From: JAEYOM01 sp036260935
GTDB taxonomy: Bacteria > Bacillota > Clostridia > Acetivibrionales > DTU013
Assembly (NCBI GenBank): GCA_036260935.1
Contig: DATALQ010000010.1
Span: 62,001-126,000, forward strand
DNA length: 64,000 nucleotides
Direction of reading: 5' to 3'
Positions 33,843 through 41,205 of the stretch are shown here, in pieces (positions within the stretch are counted from its first letter, which is position 1; each line of letters starts with the position of its first letter). The notes beneath the pieces are model-generated. The model saw nothing but the letters and a program-made list of their open reading frames with translations, was not told the DNA's origin and did not search any database. The position numbers and the translations under genes were made by a program.

Positions 33843-34358
33843 ATACAAACAAGCAAACTACTAATGAACGAGGATATCAAAGATAAGGAAATTCGCCTTA
33901 TTGATACTGACGGTTCCATGTTGGGCGTTTTTTCAGTTCAGGAAGCGCAAAAACTGGCAGATTCAAAGAATCTGGATCTGGTAAAAATCGTGCCGAATGC
34001 CAAGCCCCCTGTGTGCAAGATCACAGATTACAGGAAGAGCCTCTTTGAACAAGCAAAAAAGGAAAAGCTGGCTAAGAAGAATCAGAAAGTTGTTTCTCTA
34101 AAGGAGGTAAGGTTATCTGCCCAAATCGAAGAACATGATTTCAATTTCAAGGTAAAAAGTGCCTGCAAATTTTTACAGGACGGTGACAAGGTCAAGGCCA
34201 GTATAAGGTTTAAAGGCAGGGAAATGAGATATACCGCACAGGGTCAGGATGTGCTGGCGAAGTTTGCCGAAGCCATAAAAGATGTTGGGACCGTTGAAAA
34301 GCAATCCCGGCTTGAGGGAAGACTTATGATAATGATAATGTGCCCGAAAAAACTTTGA
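33843..34358 (+). CDS. infC: Translation initiation factor IF-3, ATA start
   Basis: IF-3 binds the 30S subunit, prevents premature 50S joining and proofreads start codons. The N-domain shows NEDIKDKEIRLIDTDGSMLG and PPVCKITDYRK, the C-domain VRLSAQIEEHDFNFKVKSA and RGREMRY-like KGREMRYTAQG. The frame opens at ATA 33843 right after a stop codon, with AGAAGGTG six bases upstream; the ATG at 33864 has no ribosome site. infC is classically started by AUU/AUA-type codons so that IF-3 represses its own translation. Missing here are rpmI and rplT, the usual downstream partners, so this may be a second IF-3 tied to the helicase and cold-shock genes. Confidence 0.93.
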   Translation: MQTSKLLMNEDIKDKEIRLIDTDGSMLGVFSVQEAQKLADSKNLDLVKIVPNAKPPVCKITDYRKSLFEQAKKEKLAKKNQKVVSLKEVRLSAQIEEHDFNFKVKSACKFLQDGDKVKASIRFKGREMRYTAQGQDVLAKFAEAIKDVGTVEKQSRLEGRLMIMIMCPKKL

Positions 34359-34455
34359 TACTATTAATAAAAGACACTTGATATTAACATAATATATATG
34401 AATGATATGACTATTATTCATTACGCAAATAATTTACAAGGAGATGTATGATTAA

Positions 34456-34653
34456 ATGGTTGGTAAGGTAAAGTGGTTTAATCCGGAAAAGGGTTTTGGA
34501 TTTATTGAAAGAGATGGAGGAGATGACGTGTTTGTGCATTTCTCCGCAATTCAGGCAGAAGGCTATAAGTCGCTCGAAGAGGGCCAAAAAGTGGAATTTG
34601 ACGTAGAGAAGGGACAGCGCGGACTTCAGGCAACAAATGTCAGGCTGGCATAA
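34456..34653 (+). CDS. Cold-shock protein, CspA family
   Basis: A 65-residue single-domain OB-fold RNA chaperone. RNP1 (KGFGFI) and RNP2 (VFVHF) motifs are intact, and the beginning VGKVKWFNPEKG is canonical. AAGGAG lies 12 bases upstream of the ATG; between them are a four-codon frame in the same phase (34444) and an out-of-phase frame at 34448, both starting closer to the ribosome site. It is the third gene after the helicase and IF-3 and is closed by a strong terminator. Confidence 0.96.
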   Translation: MVGKVKWFNPEKGFGFIERDGGDDVFVHFSAIQAEGYKSLEEGQKVEFDVEKGQRGLQATNVRLA

Positions 34654-34742
34654 CGAATACAAGCTGAACGAATACTAGCTGAAGTGTAAGGCAATGTTAT
34701 AACGGAAAAGTGATTATTGTTTTGCCTGGATTTGTATGGTAT

Positions 34743-34787
34743 AGCCAAAAGGCGGAGAGCTAGTGCTCTCCTTTTTATTTGGCTCAT
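34743..34787 (+). terminator. Terminator of the cold-shock cluster
   Basis: GGAGAGC-TAGT-GCTCTCC followed by TTTTTATTT, with AGCCAAA/TTTGGCT pairing outside the core stem. Confidence 0.85.
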
Positions 34788-34917
34788 TACAAGGATCCTT
34801 GTGCCAGGTACAAGAAAATCGTCACAGAAATTATAGAAGGTGCCATAGAGCAGGATATTGCCGTTATCCAGATACATAGCAGCCTGTTCGAAGACAGGAA
34901 TCATAACAGGCATATAT

Positions 34918-36255
34918 TTATAAGCCAGATTTGAAAAACGGCGTCAGAGCTTCAGCCATTTCCGACCAGTAATCACAGTTTTCCCATAAAAACGCTTTGG
35001 GGTAATCTTTCATTTCGTTCCAAGGAATGGACTGTAGTTTTGGCTTAACAAGAAAGTCTATATGAAGTTCGTCCAATATTGCAGAAATCCTGAAGGAATT
35101 TTTGAACATCCTGTCTTCATCTATTGGATAGGAGAACCGTTCTTTTATCATTTCTAGTACTTCACGGGCAAATGTTTCGTTCCTTTTTTCTTTCACCTGC
35201 CACTTCGGTCTGAATTCATTCCCCATCTTCATCCATTCGGTATGTTCCTTCGGATAGACCAAACCCATGGATCTTGCATCCTTGTATGTCCAAATTGTCC
35301 ACGATATTCCATGTTTCTCGAAAATTTCGAGGCAGTCTTTTATCAAATCCAAGCCTTCACTCATCCGGTCCTTCGGAAAGCGTCCTCCAGTTTCACCAAC
35401 CCACAGCGGCATACCTGTCTTATCCCTTAATTGTACATAGCGGGATATTTTATCCTCCATCTCCTTCTTTCTTTTGCAGGAATCTGTACACAGGCAGACA
35501 TGCTGTCCAGGGTAGAAATGAAAGGATAAAGCCTGCTGATATCCGCCGAGGTTATTGAAAAGACTGAAATCTTTGGCCCAGTCATCCCCTTCAAGAAATA
35601 ATATGTGATTACTGTCAACTGTTCTTATCTTTTGAATCGACCTTTCAAAGAAATCATTAAAAGCTGCAGTATTCGAAACGTATGATGGCTCATTAAGAAT
35701 ATCGAACCCTGCTATTATTGCTTCGTCCTTATATTTCTCTGCTATATAGCCCCACAGGTTGCTCATCCGTTCTTGAGACAAGGTGTCTTCCCAGAACATG
35801 GCGGTTCCTGTTTCACTTCCAGAGTGCGAATCGGGGTTCTGACCGCCTGGTGATGTATGTAGATCTAGTATTGCATAAATGTTGTATTTTTTACATAGCT
35901 CAAGTACCCGATCAATATGTCTGAAGCCCTCGCTTTTGTATATCCCCGGTTTTTGGTCATCTTCAAAATGCCTGTAATTAAACGGTAGTCTCAACACATT
36001 TATACCGATGCTTTTGAGAAATATAAAATCACTTTCGGTAAGAAAATAGTTTAGCAGGTCATCGAAAAAAGCTGCTGCACATTTCTCTCCGTATACATCT
36101 GCAAATGCCTTTCTTATTCCTTTCTCCGTACCCGGGATTCTCAGCATGAAGTGTTCGAAGTTCATCCACGAGCCTACAGCAAATCCTCTTAGAATAACCC
36201 TTTCATCGTTGATATAAAAATCTCCGTTCCGTGCTTGTAAAAATGTTTTTTTCAC
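34918..36255 (-). CDS. Glycoside hydrolase family 5 protein, intracellular
   Basis: A 445-residue (beta/alpha)8 glycosidase of the GH5 cellulase superfamily. The acid/base Glu189 sits in ILNEPS, the nucleophile Glu288 in VGETGG, and other conserved parts are LRLPFNYRHF, ILDLHTSPGGQN and FHFYPGQH. There is no signal peptide, so it acts in the cytoplasm, probably on imported beta-linked oligosaccharides; the last 100 residues form an extra alpha-helical part. It stands alone between the cold-shock cluster and a permease gene on the same strand 20 bases upstream; that permease belongs to a metal-related unit, so co-transcription would be read-through. Substrate unknown. Confidence 0.92.
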   Translation of the reverse strand: MKKTFLQARNGDFYINDERVILRGFAVGSWMNFEHFMLRIPGTEKGIRKAFADVYGEKCAAAFFDDLLNYFLTESDFIFLKSIGINVLRLPFNYRHFEDDQKPGIYKSEGFRHIDRVLELCKKYNIYAILDLHTSPGGQNPDSHSGSETGTAMFWEDTLSQERMSNLWGYIAEKYKDEAIIAGFDILNEPSYVSNTAAFNDFFERSIQKIRTVDSNHILFLEGDDWAKDFSLFNNLGGYQQALSFHFYPGQHVCLCTDSCKRKKEMEDKISRYVQLRDKTGMPLWVGETGGRFPKDRMSEGLDLIKDCLEIFEKHGISWTIWTYKDARSMGLVYPKEHTEWMKMGNEFRPKWQVKEKRNETFAREVLEMIKERFSYPIDEDRMFKNSFRISAILDELHIDFLVKPKLQSIPWNEMKDYPKAFLWENCDYWSEMAEALTPFFKSGL

Positions 36256-36274
36256 TATATCCCCTCCTATTTGC

Positions 36275-37426
36275 TTATTTCCAGAATAACAATATCAGAT
36301 TAAAAGCATAGCCTGACAAAATTGCACCTGCGACTACAAAGAAGATGTATAGAAGAATAATGCGCTTTTTCATAAACGTGGCTAAACCTGCAATAACCAT
36401 AGCGCTCGTTGTTTGACCCGCAATCCAGAATGCCAGCATCGCACCTGCGCTGGCCCCTTGAGCCATCAGAGCTTTGACAAGCGGAATGGACGCCTCCGTA
36501 GTGATATATAATGGAAGACCGATTATGGCAGCAAGCGGAACAGCGGTAAATTTTCCCGAACCAAGCAGTCCACCTATAATAGAGGTGGGCACAAATCGGG
36601 TTACCAGATAGCCGATTGCAACAAATATGGAGAAGAACACCAGCATATTCTTTATACCGATATTTACAATATTATTAAATATGTCACGCCACTTTATTTT
36701 CTTTAAAAATATAACAATCCTCGTCTGTAAACTTGTACGGGTGGCTTCCTGAGGTAGAGAACAACAAGCCTGTTCCGATGCAGAAGAATCTGTTGAAAAG
36801 GTTTGCCCTAAAGTAGTATTGACGGTACAACAGTACGCGTCCTGTTTGATCTCGTGCGAATTACAATCAGATAGCGTTTTTATTGAAGTAACGTTATTAC
36901 AGCTTCGACTAATCTTCTTTGGTTTTGATTCATTGCATCCACATACCTGCGGCAGAGAAGAGTCTGTATATCGAGTTTGGTTTTTAAGAAAGTCTGTCTT
37001 CTTTTCTATAAAATGTGTGATATAACCTGATGTTACTCCAATTATTACCGAAGCTACCGCCAGAGCGATAGCAAATTTTGTATTTATTACACCGGATATC
37101 ATAATGAAGGCATCCGGACTCATGAGGGGGGAAGAAGTCAAGAATGCCATTATCGGCCCCCATGGCATTACAGTCGTAATCAGACCCACGACCAGTCCCA
37201 ATGATCCGGCTGCGCACAGTGGCGTCAATATGCCGAAGGCTACACTTCCCATTATTGAAACTTCAGGCTTTGCAAGCAATTTCTTTTTTAGTTCCTCTAC
37301 GTTAATATAAGCTCTGAGTACGGAAACCAACAGTATGGCAAGACTGAATGTGAGCCAGTTGTGGCTGAGTGCTGTTAAAACTTCCATCATCATTTGAAAC
37401 AGCAGGTCACTGATCATTTTAATCAT
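36275..37426 (-). CDS. YraQ/ArsP-type permease (DUF318) with Cys-rich loop
   Basis: A 383-residue permease with about eight membrane helices in two halves. Conserved glycine/proline-rich loops such as ATPLCAAGS-like GILTPLCAAGSLG and ASIPLVKALMAQGASAGAMLAF mark the DUF318 family, which includes the organoarsenical exporter ArsP. The central hydrophilic loop (about 155-230) has eight cysteines, including CGC and two CC pairs, unusual for the family and suited to metal or metalloid binding. It lies downstream of an ArsR-type repressor and its promoter carries two copies of the operator. Export of a thiol-reactive toxic species is inferred; the exact substrate is open. Confidence 0.85.
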   Translation of the reverse strand: MIKMISDLLFQMMMEVLTALSHNWLTFSLAILLVSVLRAYINVEELKKKLLAKPEVSIMGSVAFGILTPLCAAGSLGLVVGLITTVMPWGPIMAFLTSSPLMSPDAFIMISGVINTKFAIALAVASVIIGVTSGYITHFIEKKTDFLKNQTRYTDSSLPQVCGCNESKPKKISRSCNNVTSIKTLSDCNSHEIKQDAYCCTVNTTLGQTFSTDSSASEQACCSLPQEATRTSLQTRIVIFLKKIKWRDIFNNIVNIGIKNMLVFFSIFVAIGYLVTRFVPTSIIGGLLGSGKFTAVPLAAIIGLPLYITTEASIPLVKALMAQGASAGAMLAFWIAGQTTSAMVIAGLATFMKKRIILLYIFFVVAGAILSGYAFNLILLFWK

Positions 37427-37454
37427 ACCTAAACCTCCTAAAAAGTAAAATCAT

Positions 37455-37512
37455 ATCGTAAAATTACGATGCGTATGAGCGCAAAAATCCTATTACATCG
37501 TGTTTATACGAT
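37455..37512. promoter_or_regulatory. Two ArsR-type operators upstream of the permease
   Basis: ATCGTAAAATTACGAT (37455-37470) and ATCGTGTTTATACGAT (37497-37512) are 16-base near-palindromes with starts 42 bases apart, four helical turns. Confidence 0.75.
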
Positions 37513-37537
37513 GCGTCTTGTCAAAAAATTTTTCGAA

Positions 37538-37864
37538 TTACTCTTTTGTTTTCAAGTCTGACTCTAATGCTTCGAGATATTCATCCACCAGTTTGGTGTT
37601 TAGAAAATAACAACTCCATGGATCTCTTTTTTGCTTTGTCACCAATCCGGCTTTCAAGAGTACCGCAAGATGCTGTGATACTGTAGATTGTGCTAAACCG
37701 GTTAGTTTTACCACGTCACCTACGCTAACTCCATTTTCATAATACTCGATTCGATTGCAGTAAGTACCGATATCGCGGCATCTGAGCGCTTTAATAAGCT
37801 CATAGCGAGTCTTGTTACCTAAAGCATTACATATTTGCACAACGTCCATTTTGACCACCTGCAC
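37538..37864 (-). CDS. ArsR/SmtB family repressor
   Basis: A 108-residue winged-helix metal-sensing repressor. The recognition segment is GVSVGDVVKLTGLAQSTVSQ (about 48-67) followed by the HLAVLLKAGLV wing and QKRDPWSCYFLNTKL. Cysteines are at about residues 10, 26, 31 and 92; the CRDIGTYC pair suggests thiol ligation of metal or arsenic, although the classical ELCVCDL box is replaced. It sits upstream of the permease with 111 bases between and both promoters carry the same operator twice, so it likely represses itself and the permease until the ligand arrives. Confidence 0.92.
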   Translation of the reverse strand: MQVVKMDVVQICNALGNKTRYELIKALRCRDIGTYCNRIEYYENGVSVGDVVKLTGLAQSTVSQHLAVLLKAGLVTKQKRDPWSCYFLNTKLVDEYLEALESDLKTKE

Positions 37865-37902
37865 ATCGTAATTATACGATAAGTATATCGGTAATTTACG
37901 AT
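37865..37902. promoter_or_regulatory. Two ArsR-type operators upstream of the repressor gene
   Basis: ATCGTAATTATACGAT (37865-37880) and ATCGGTAATTTACGAT (37887-37902) match the sites before the permease; starts are 22 bases apart, two helical turns. The first touches the repressor start codon region. Confidence 0.75.
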
Positions 37903-37933
37903 GACGTCAAGTGCTTTTTTTGTTTCGTGGTTC

Positions 37934-37964
37934 TTGACTCTCCCCTTGAAGTACAGTGTAGACT
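37934..37964 (+). promoter_or_regulatory. MerR-type promoter with 19-base spacer
   Basis: TTGACT (37934-37939) and TAGACT (37959-37964) are separated by 19 bases containing CTCCCCTTGAAG, the classic long-spacer promoter that MerR-family activators untwist. It drives the CPBP protease gene. Confidence 0.72.
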
Positions 37965-37986
37965 GGAAATAAGGAGGGGAATTATC

Positions 37987-38718
37987 ATGCTAATAGAGTA
38001 TATCTTTTTTGCAGCTTTTCTGATCTATTTCATTATTCTCCAAAGTATTTGGGCTGTAAGCAAATATAAAAAGGTCAGGGCTGAGCTTAATCAGAATACC
38101 AGGGGTAAATTGAAATTTTACCGGGAGACCATATTCGCCTCGTGGGTTGCAGTATTTCTTTTATTTGGTATGATCATGTTAACACCACTATCCAGTAGGG
38201 ATTTGGGATTGAATCAGATCGTGCTGCATAGTCCGAAGTGGCTTTCTTATACTGTCACAGCCATAATGAGTATATACTCGGCATATTTGATTTATCAAAC
38301 CATAGCTTTGAGGATATGCGCTGTAAACCAGAGAAAAGTAAAGCTAAAACTATCTGATGATGTTGCTGCTATTTTGCCGGATTCGAAAAATGAAAAGATA
38401 CTGTATTTCTTTGTTGCCCTTTCAGCCGGATTCTCTGAAGAGATACTGTTCAGAGGATATTTGATGTATGCTTTGGGCGAGTTTTTTCCCGGGTTGCACC
38501 TGTGGATCATATTGCTGATCACTGCCGGCATATTTGGAATAGCACATCTTTACCAGGGCAAGAGTAATATAATTGCGACTGGCTTTATCGGTCTGGTATA
38601 TGGGATGATCTATCTTGCGGTCGGGTCAATTATCCCGGTTATGGTTTTACATTTCCTGCAGGATGTTAGTGCAGTTGACTTTAAAACGGTCAGAACAACT
38701 GGAAATTTGGCTGCGTGA
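37987..38718 (+). CDS. CPBP intramembrane metalloprotease
   Basis: A 243-residue membrane protein of the CPBP (CAAX protease and bacteriocin-processing) family. The Abi motifs are intact: EEILFRGYLMYALGE carries the EExxxR catalytic pair, FGIAHLYQG the first metal histidine and MVLHFLQD the second. About six to seven membrane helices are visible. ATG 37987 is six bases after AAGGAGGGG. Members process peptides or give immunity to bacteriocins; the MerR-type promoter in front suggests it is induced by a drug-like compound through the adjacent MerR-family regulator. Confidence 0.9.
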   Translation: MLIEYIFFAAFLIYFIILQSIWAVSKYKKVRAELNQNTRGKLKFYRETIFASWVAVFLLFGMIMLTPLSSRDLGLNQIVLHSPKWLSYTVTAIMSIYSAYLIYQTIALRICAVNQRKVKLKLSDDVAAILPDSKNEKILYFFVALSAGFSEEILFRGYLMYALGEFFPGLHLWIILLITAGIFGIAHLYQGKSNIIATGFIGLVYGMIYLAVGSIIPVMVLHFLQDVSAVDFKTVRTTGNLAA

Positions 38719-38733
38719 ATGTGTTTGTTATGG

Positions 38734-39531
38734 TTATGTCAGTACTTGCAGCTCAACATATTGGTTATCTAAAGCAAATACGTCGTTTAACAAATCGACC
38801 TGTAAAATCAAAATCGGGTTTGATTTGTTTTGTTCCAGGTAGGAATATAGCTTTGCCAATTGATCCTGATGATTTTGCTTATTATAGCATACACAAAGGA
38901 AGCGTCCTGAAGGAATGGTGGACAGTTCAGAGATATTCGAATCTTCATTTGCTATTACGGCATTGAAAAGATGGGTAGGGGAGAATTTACCCTGATCATC
39001 GGGGTAAAAGAGGATACCTGTCTCATAAGCATTGACAAGCTTATTATCATCTATCTGCTTGTAAAAATTTGAATACTCTATAAGAAGATCCTTTTCATTG
39101 GCGTTTTCATCGAATTTGCTTGTTATAACGGTACGCAAAGGTATTTCTTTAAAATAGAGGTCCTGGTTTGCAACGGATGAGATTGAATTTTGGATATTGT
39201 TTTTAACCGTATTGATTAATGAAATGGTCCTTTGCAATTCGGAAATTTTCCGGGCAGCGTTTTCTACTTGCTGACTTAAAAACGCCAGCAGTGTATTATT
39301 ATTCCTTTGATCCAGCATCACCTTTATATTCTTCGGGCTTATTCCCATAACACGCGAAGCTTTGATGATTTCAAACTGGATATACTGCTCCATAGAATAA
39401 TATCTGTATTTCGTTGAAGGATCTTTATAACTCGGTTTGATCAAGCCAATCCTTTCATAAAAGCGCAATGCTTTTATGGTGATGCCTGTAATTTGAGAAA
39501 TTTCTCCAATGGAAAAAAAGTCTTTCTTCAT
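38734..39531 (-). CDS. MerR-family activator with GyrI-like effector domain
   Basis: A 265-residue regulator. The N-terminal winged helix is typical: FFSIGEISQITGITIKALRF and YERIGLIKPSYKDPSTKYRY; a coiled coil follows (about 75-120), then a GyrI-like ligand domain (about 125-260) as in BmrR, which binds hydrophobic cations. The ATG at 39531 is used because GGGGAGGG lies eight bases upstream; the longer open frame upstream includes promoter sequence (TTTACA-17-TATACT on the minus strand). It converges with the CPBP protease gene, 15 bases apart, and is its probable activator. The sequence TCCCCTTG in the protease promoter recurs in its own leader near 39543-39556, hinting at self-control. Confidence 0.9.
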   Translation of the reverse strand: MKKDFFSIGEISQITGITIKALRFYERIGLIKPSYKDPSTKYRYYSMEQYIQFEIIKASRVMGISPKNIKVMLDQRNNNTLLAFLSQQVENAARKISELQRTISLINTVKNNIQNSISSVANQDLYFKEIPLRTVITSKFDENANEKDLLIEYSNFYKQIDDNKLVNAYETGILFYPDDQGKFSPTHLFNAVIANEDSNISELSTIPSGRFLCVCYNKQNHQDQLAKLYSYLEQNKSNPILILQVDLLNDVFALDNQYVELQVLT

Positions 39532-39730
39532 TTTGCTAACCCTCCCCTTGGGGGATAGTATATACTCAAAATATGGAAATGTAAATAAGGGGGGGCAGGA
39601 TAATTTTGATGCGGCAAAAGCCGAACTCCCAGAAATCGGGATCGGATTGCCCGAGGATAAGAGTTTATTTTTTCGTGCATATAACATATAATTATTGCGA
39701 ACAAAAAAGACGTTGGGGTGTTTGCTCGAT

Positions 39731-39856
39731 ATGGCAGTCATGTCGGCAAAAAAGTATATGAAGTAGCCAGGAGCGGATTTTGAGAAGCTGCTGAAATATA
39801 CTGAAATCTTCAAAATCAGAGAGCAGACAAGACAATATATAGAGGTGCTGACATGA
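39731..39856 (+). pseudogene. Fragment of an unrecognised gene with in-frame stop
   Basis: A 42-codon stretch reads as protein (FEKLLKYTEIFKIREQ segment) but is cut by TAG at 39764 and has no N-terminal part. It lies in the 370-base gap between the MerR and AraC genes; the rest of the gap contains the MerR promoter and nothing else I can support. Confidence 0.3.
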
Positions 39857-39899
39857 CGATTAACAGCCCAAAGCATAGCTGAAAGGAAGTGAACCGACA

Positions 39900-41153
39900 A
39901 TCATAACAACTATTAATGAAACAGCCAGCAGTCATGCAGCATTTGAAGAATCACGGCGCATAAACGCTGTCCTTTCATATATTGAAGAACACCTGACATC
40001 TGAAGTTAATCCTGATAGCATTGCTGAGCGACATTTTGTTTCACTCAGCCAGCTGTATCGGAGTTTCTATAAATACACAGGACACTCAATTAAGGAATAC
40101 ATCCGCAGACGCCGTATCTCAAACGCCTGTGAAAAAATCAAGTGCTCGGATATATCCCTTGCCATTATTGCAGATGAAAGCGGGTATCAAACACAGCAGG
40201 CCTTTAATAAACAATTTAAAAGTATTGTCGGTATGACTCCGCTTGAATATAGGCAAAGCGATACATATTTCAGCTTTTATCCCTTCTCTCTTAATGAAAT
40301 CAGCATTGCTGTCAAGGTTGGAAATGAGTACATACCTGAATGCACGACAACAAGGTTTTACGACTCCTGCCTGATTGGAATTGAAGATAAAGCTATCGCG
40401 GCGCATGAAATGAGCAATGGACGCATTTTCGGCAGGAGTGGTAAACAAATCGGAAATCAGTTCTGTTATGAAGTCATGGCTGAAAAAGACGGATTAGGGA
40501 AAACAGGCACTTACGCCACTTGTGTTGTTGATTATAACGAACAGGATATCAACGACGGTTGGAACTATCTTTATAATATCTGGCTTTCAGCCAGTATGTT
40601 CGAGCAATCTGAAGATGGATATTTCGAGGAATACTTGTTTAGAAACTGTAACCCCCACAAACTGAAGCTCTATCTTCCTGTTAAAAAGCGTAAGACAGCA
40701 CAGCATATAACCATCTCGCAGCTTCCGAAGATGGCCTTTATTATAGCAAGAGAGAAAGGTAGTAATGCCGAGCGTAAAGCATCGGAAAAGGTGATGGAAT
40801 TTTTGCAGGAGCGTTATCCTTTGTTGATTCGAAACGCAAAGCATTTTTATGTATGCGTTTATGATGATACTTGTGAATGCGGAATAGAATGTGGCGACGC
40901 TTTCAAGCTGACGGACGGCAATAATCTCGAGGTATTACGCATTCCGGACGCATTATACGCGATAATGCCTGATGACTGCTTTGGCGATATCCGCATAGGT
41001 ATGACGAAGATGAATATGTGGCTTGCTAATAATGCCATCGCTTATGAAAACGAGCCGATTTTCGCGATTTATGAAACGCAAAACGGTAAATACGACACTG
41101 ATAACATTCGCATGAAATTATTTAAGCGATTGAAAAATGACAAAAACGGATAA
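39900..41153 (+). CDS. AraC-family regulator with C-terminal ligand domain, non-canonical start
   Basis: A protein of about 417 residues. The AraC DNA-binding domain comes first: INAVLSYIEEHL, FVSLSQLYRSFYKYTGHSIK and YQTQQAFNKQFKSIVGMTPL (about residues 20-115), then a roughly 290-residue effector region that resembles two GyrI-like halves. The frame has no ATG, GTG or TTG before the helix-turn-helix; the first ATG (40233) would remove it completely. AGGAAGTG lies about ten bases upstream of ATC 39900, which I take as the start; ATA 39903 or a frameshift are alternatives. It overlaps by spacing and strand with the next gene (52 bases), forming a likely operon. Confidence 0.8.
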   Translation: MITTINETASSHAAFEESRRINAVLSYIEEHLTSEVNPDSIAERHFVSLSQLYRSFYKYTGHSIKEYIRRRRISNACEKIKCSDISLAIIADESGYQTQQAFNKQFKSIVGMTPLEYRQSDTYFSFYPFSLNEISIAVKVGNEYIPECTTTRFYDSCLIGIEDKAIAAHEMSNGRIFGRSGKQIGNQFCYEVMAEKDGLGKTGTYATCVVDYNEQDINDGWNYLYNIWLSASMFEQSEDGYFEEYLFRNCNPHKLKLYLPVKKRKTAQHITISQLPKMAFIIAREKGSNAERKASEKVMEFLQERYPLLIRNAKHFYVCVYDDTCECGIECGDAFKLTDGNNLEVLRIPDALYAIMPDDCFGDIRIGMTKMNMWLANNAIAYENEPIFAIYETQNGKYDTDNIRMKLFKRLKNDKNG

Positions 41154-41205
41154 CACGAGTGCCGGGATCGGCTGTAAAATATTTTTGTCCGAAGGAGGAT
41201 ATGAA

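Noticed and set aside
34791..34934. Open frame after the cspA terminator that reads like a protein end
   Set aside because: No start codon, overlaps the GH5 gene end on the other strand; could be a relic but support is too thin.
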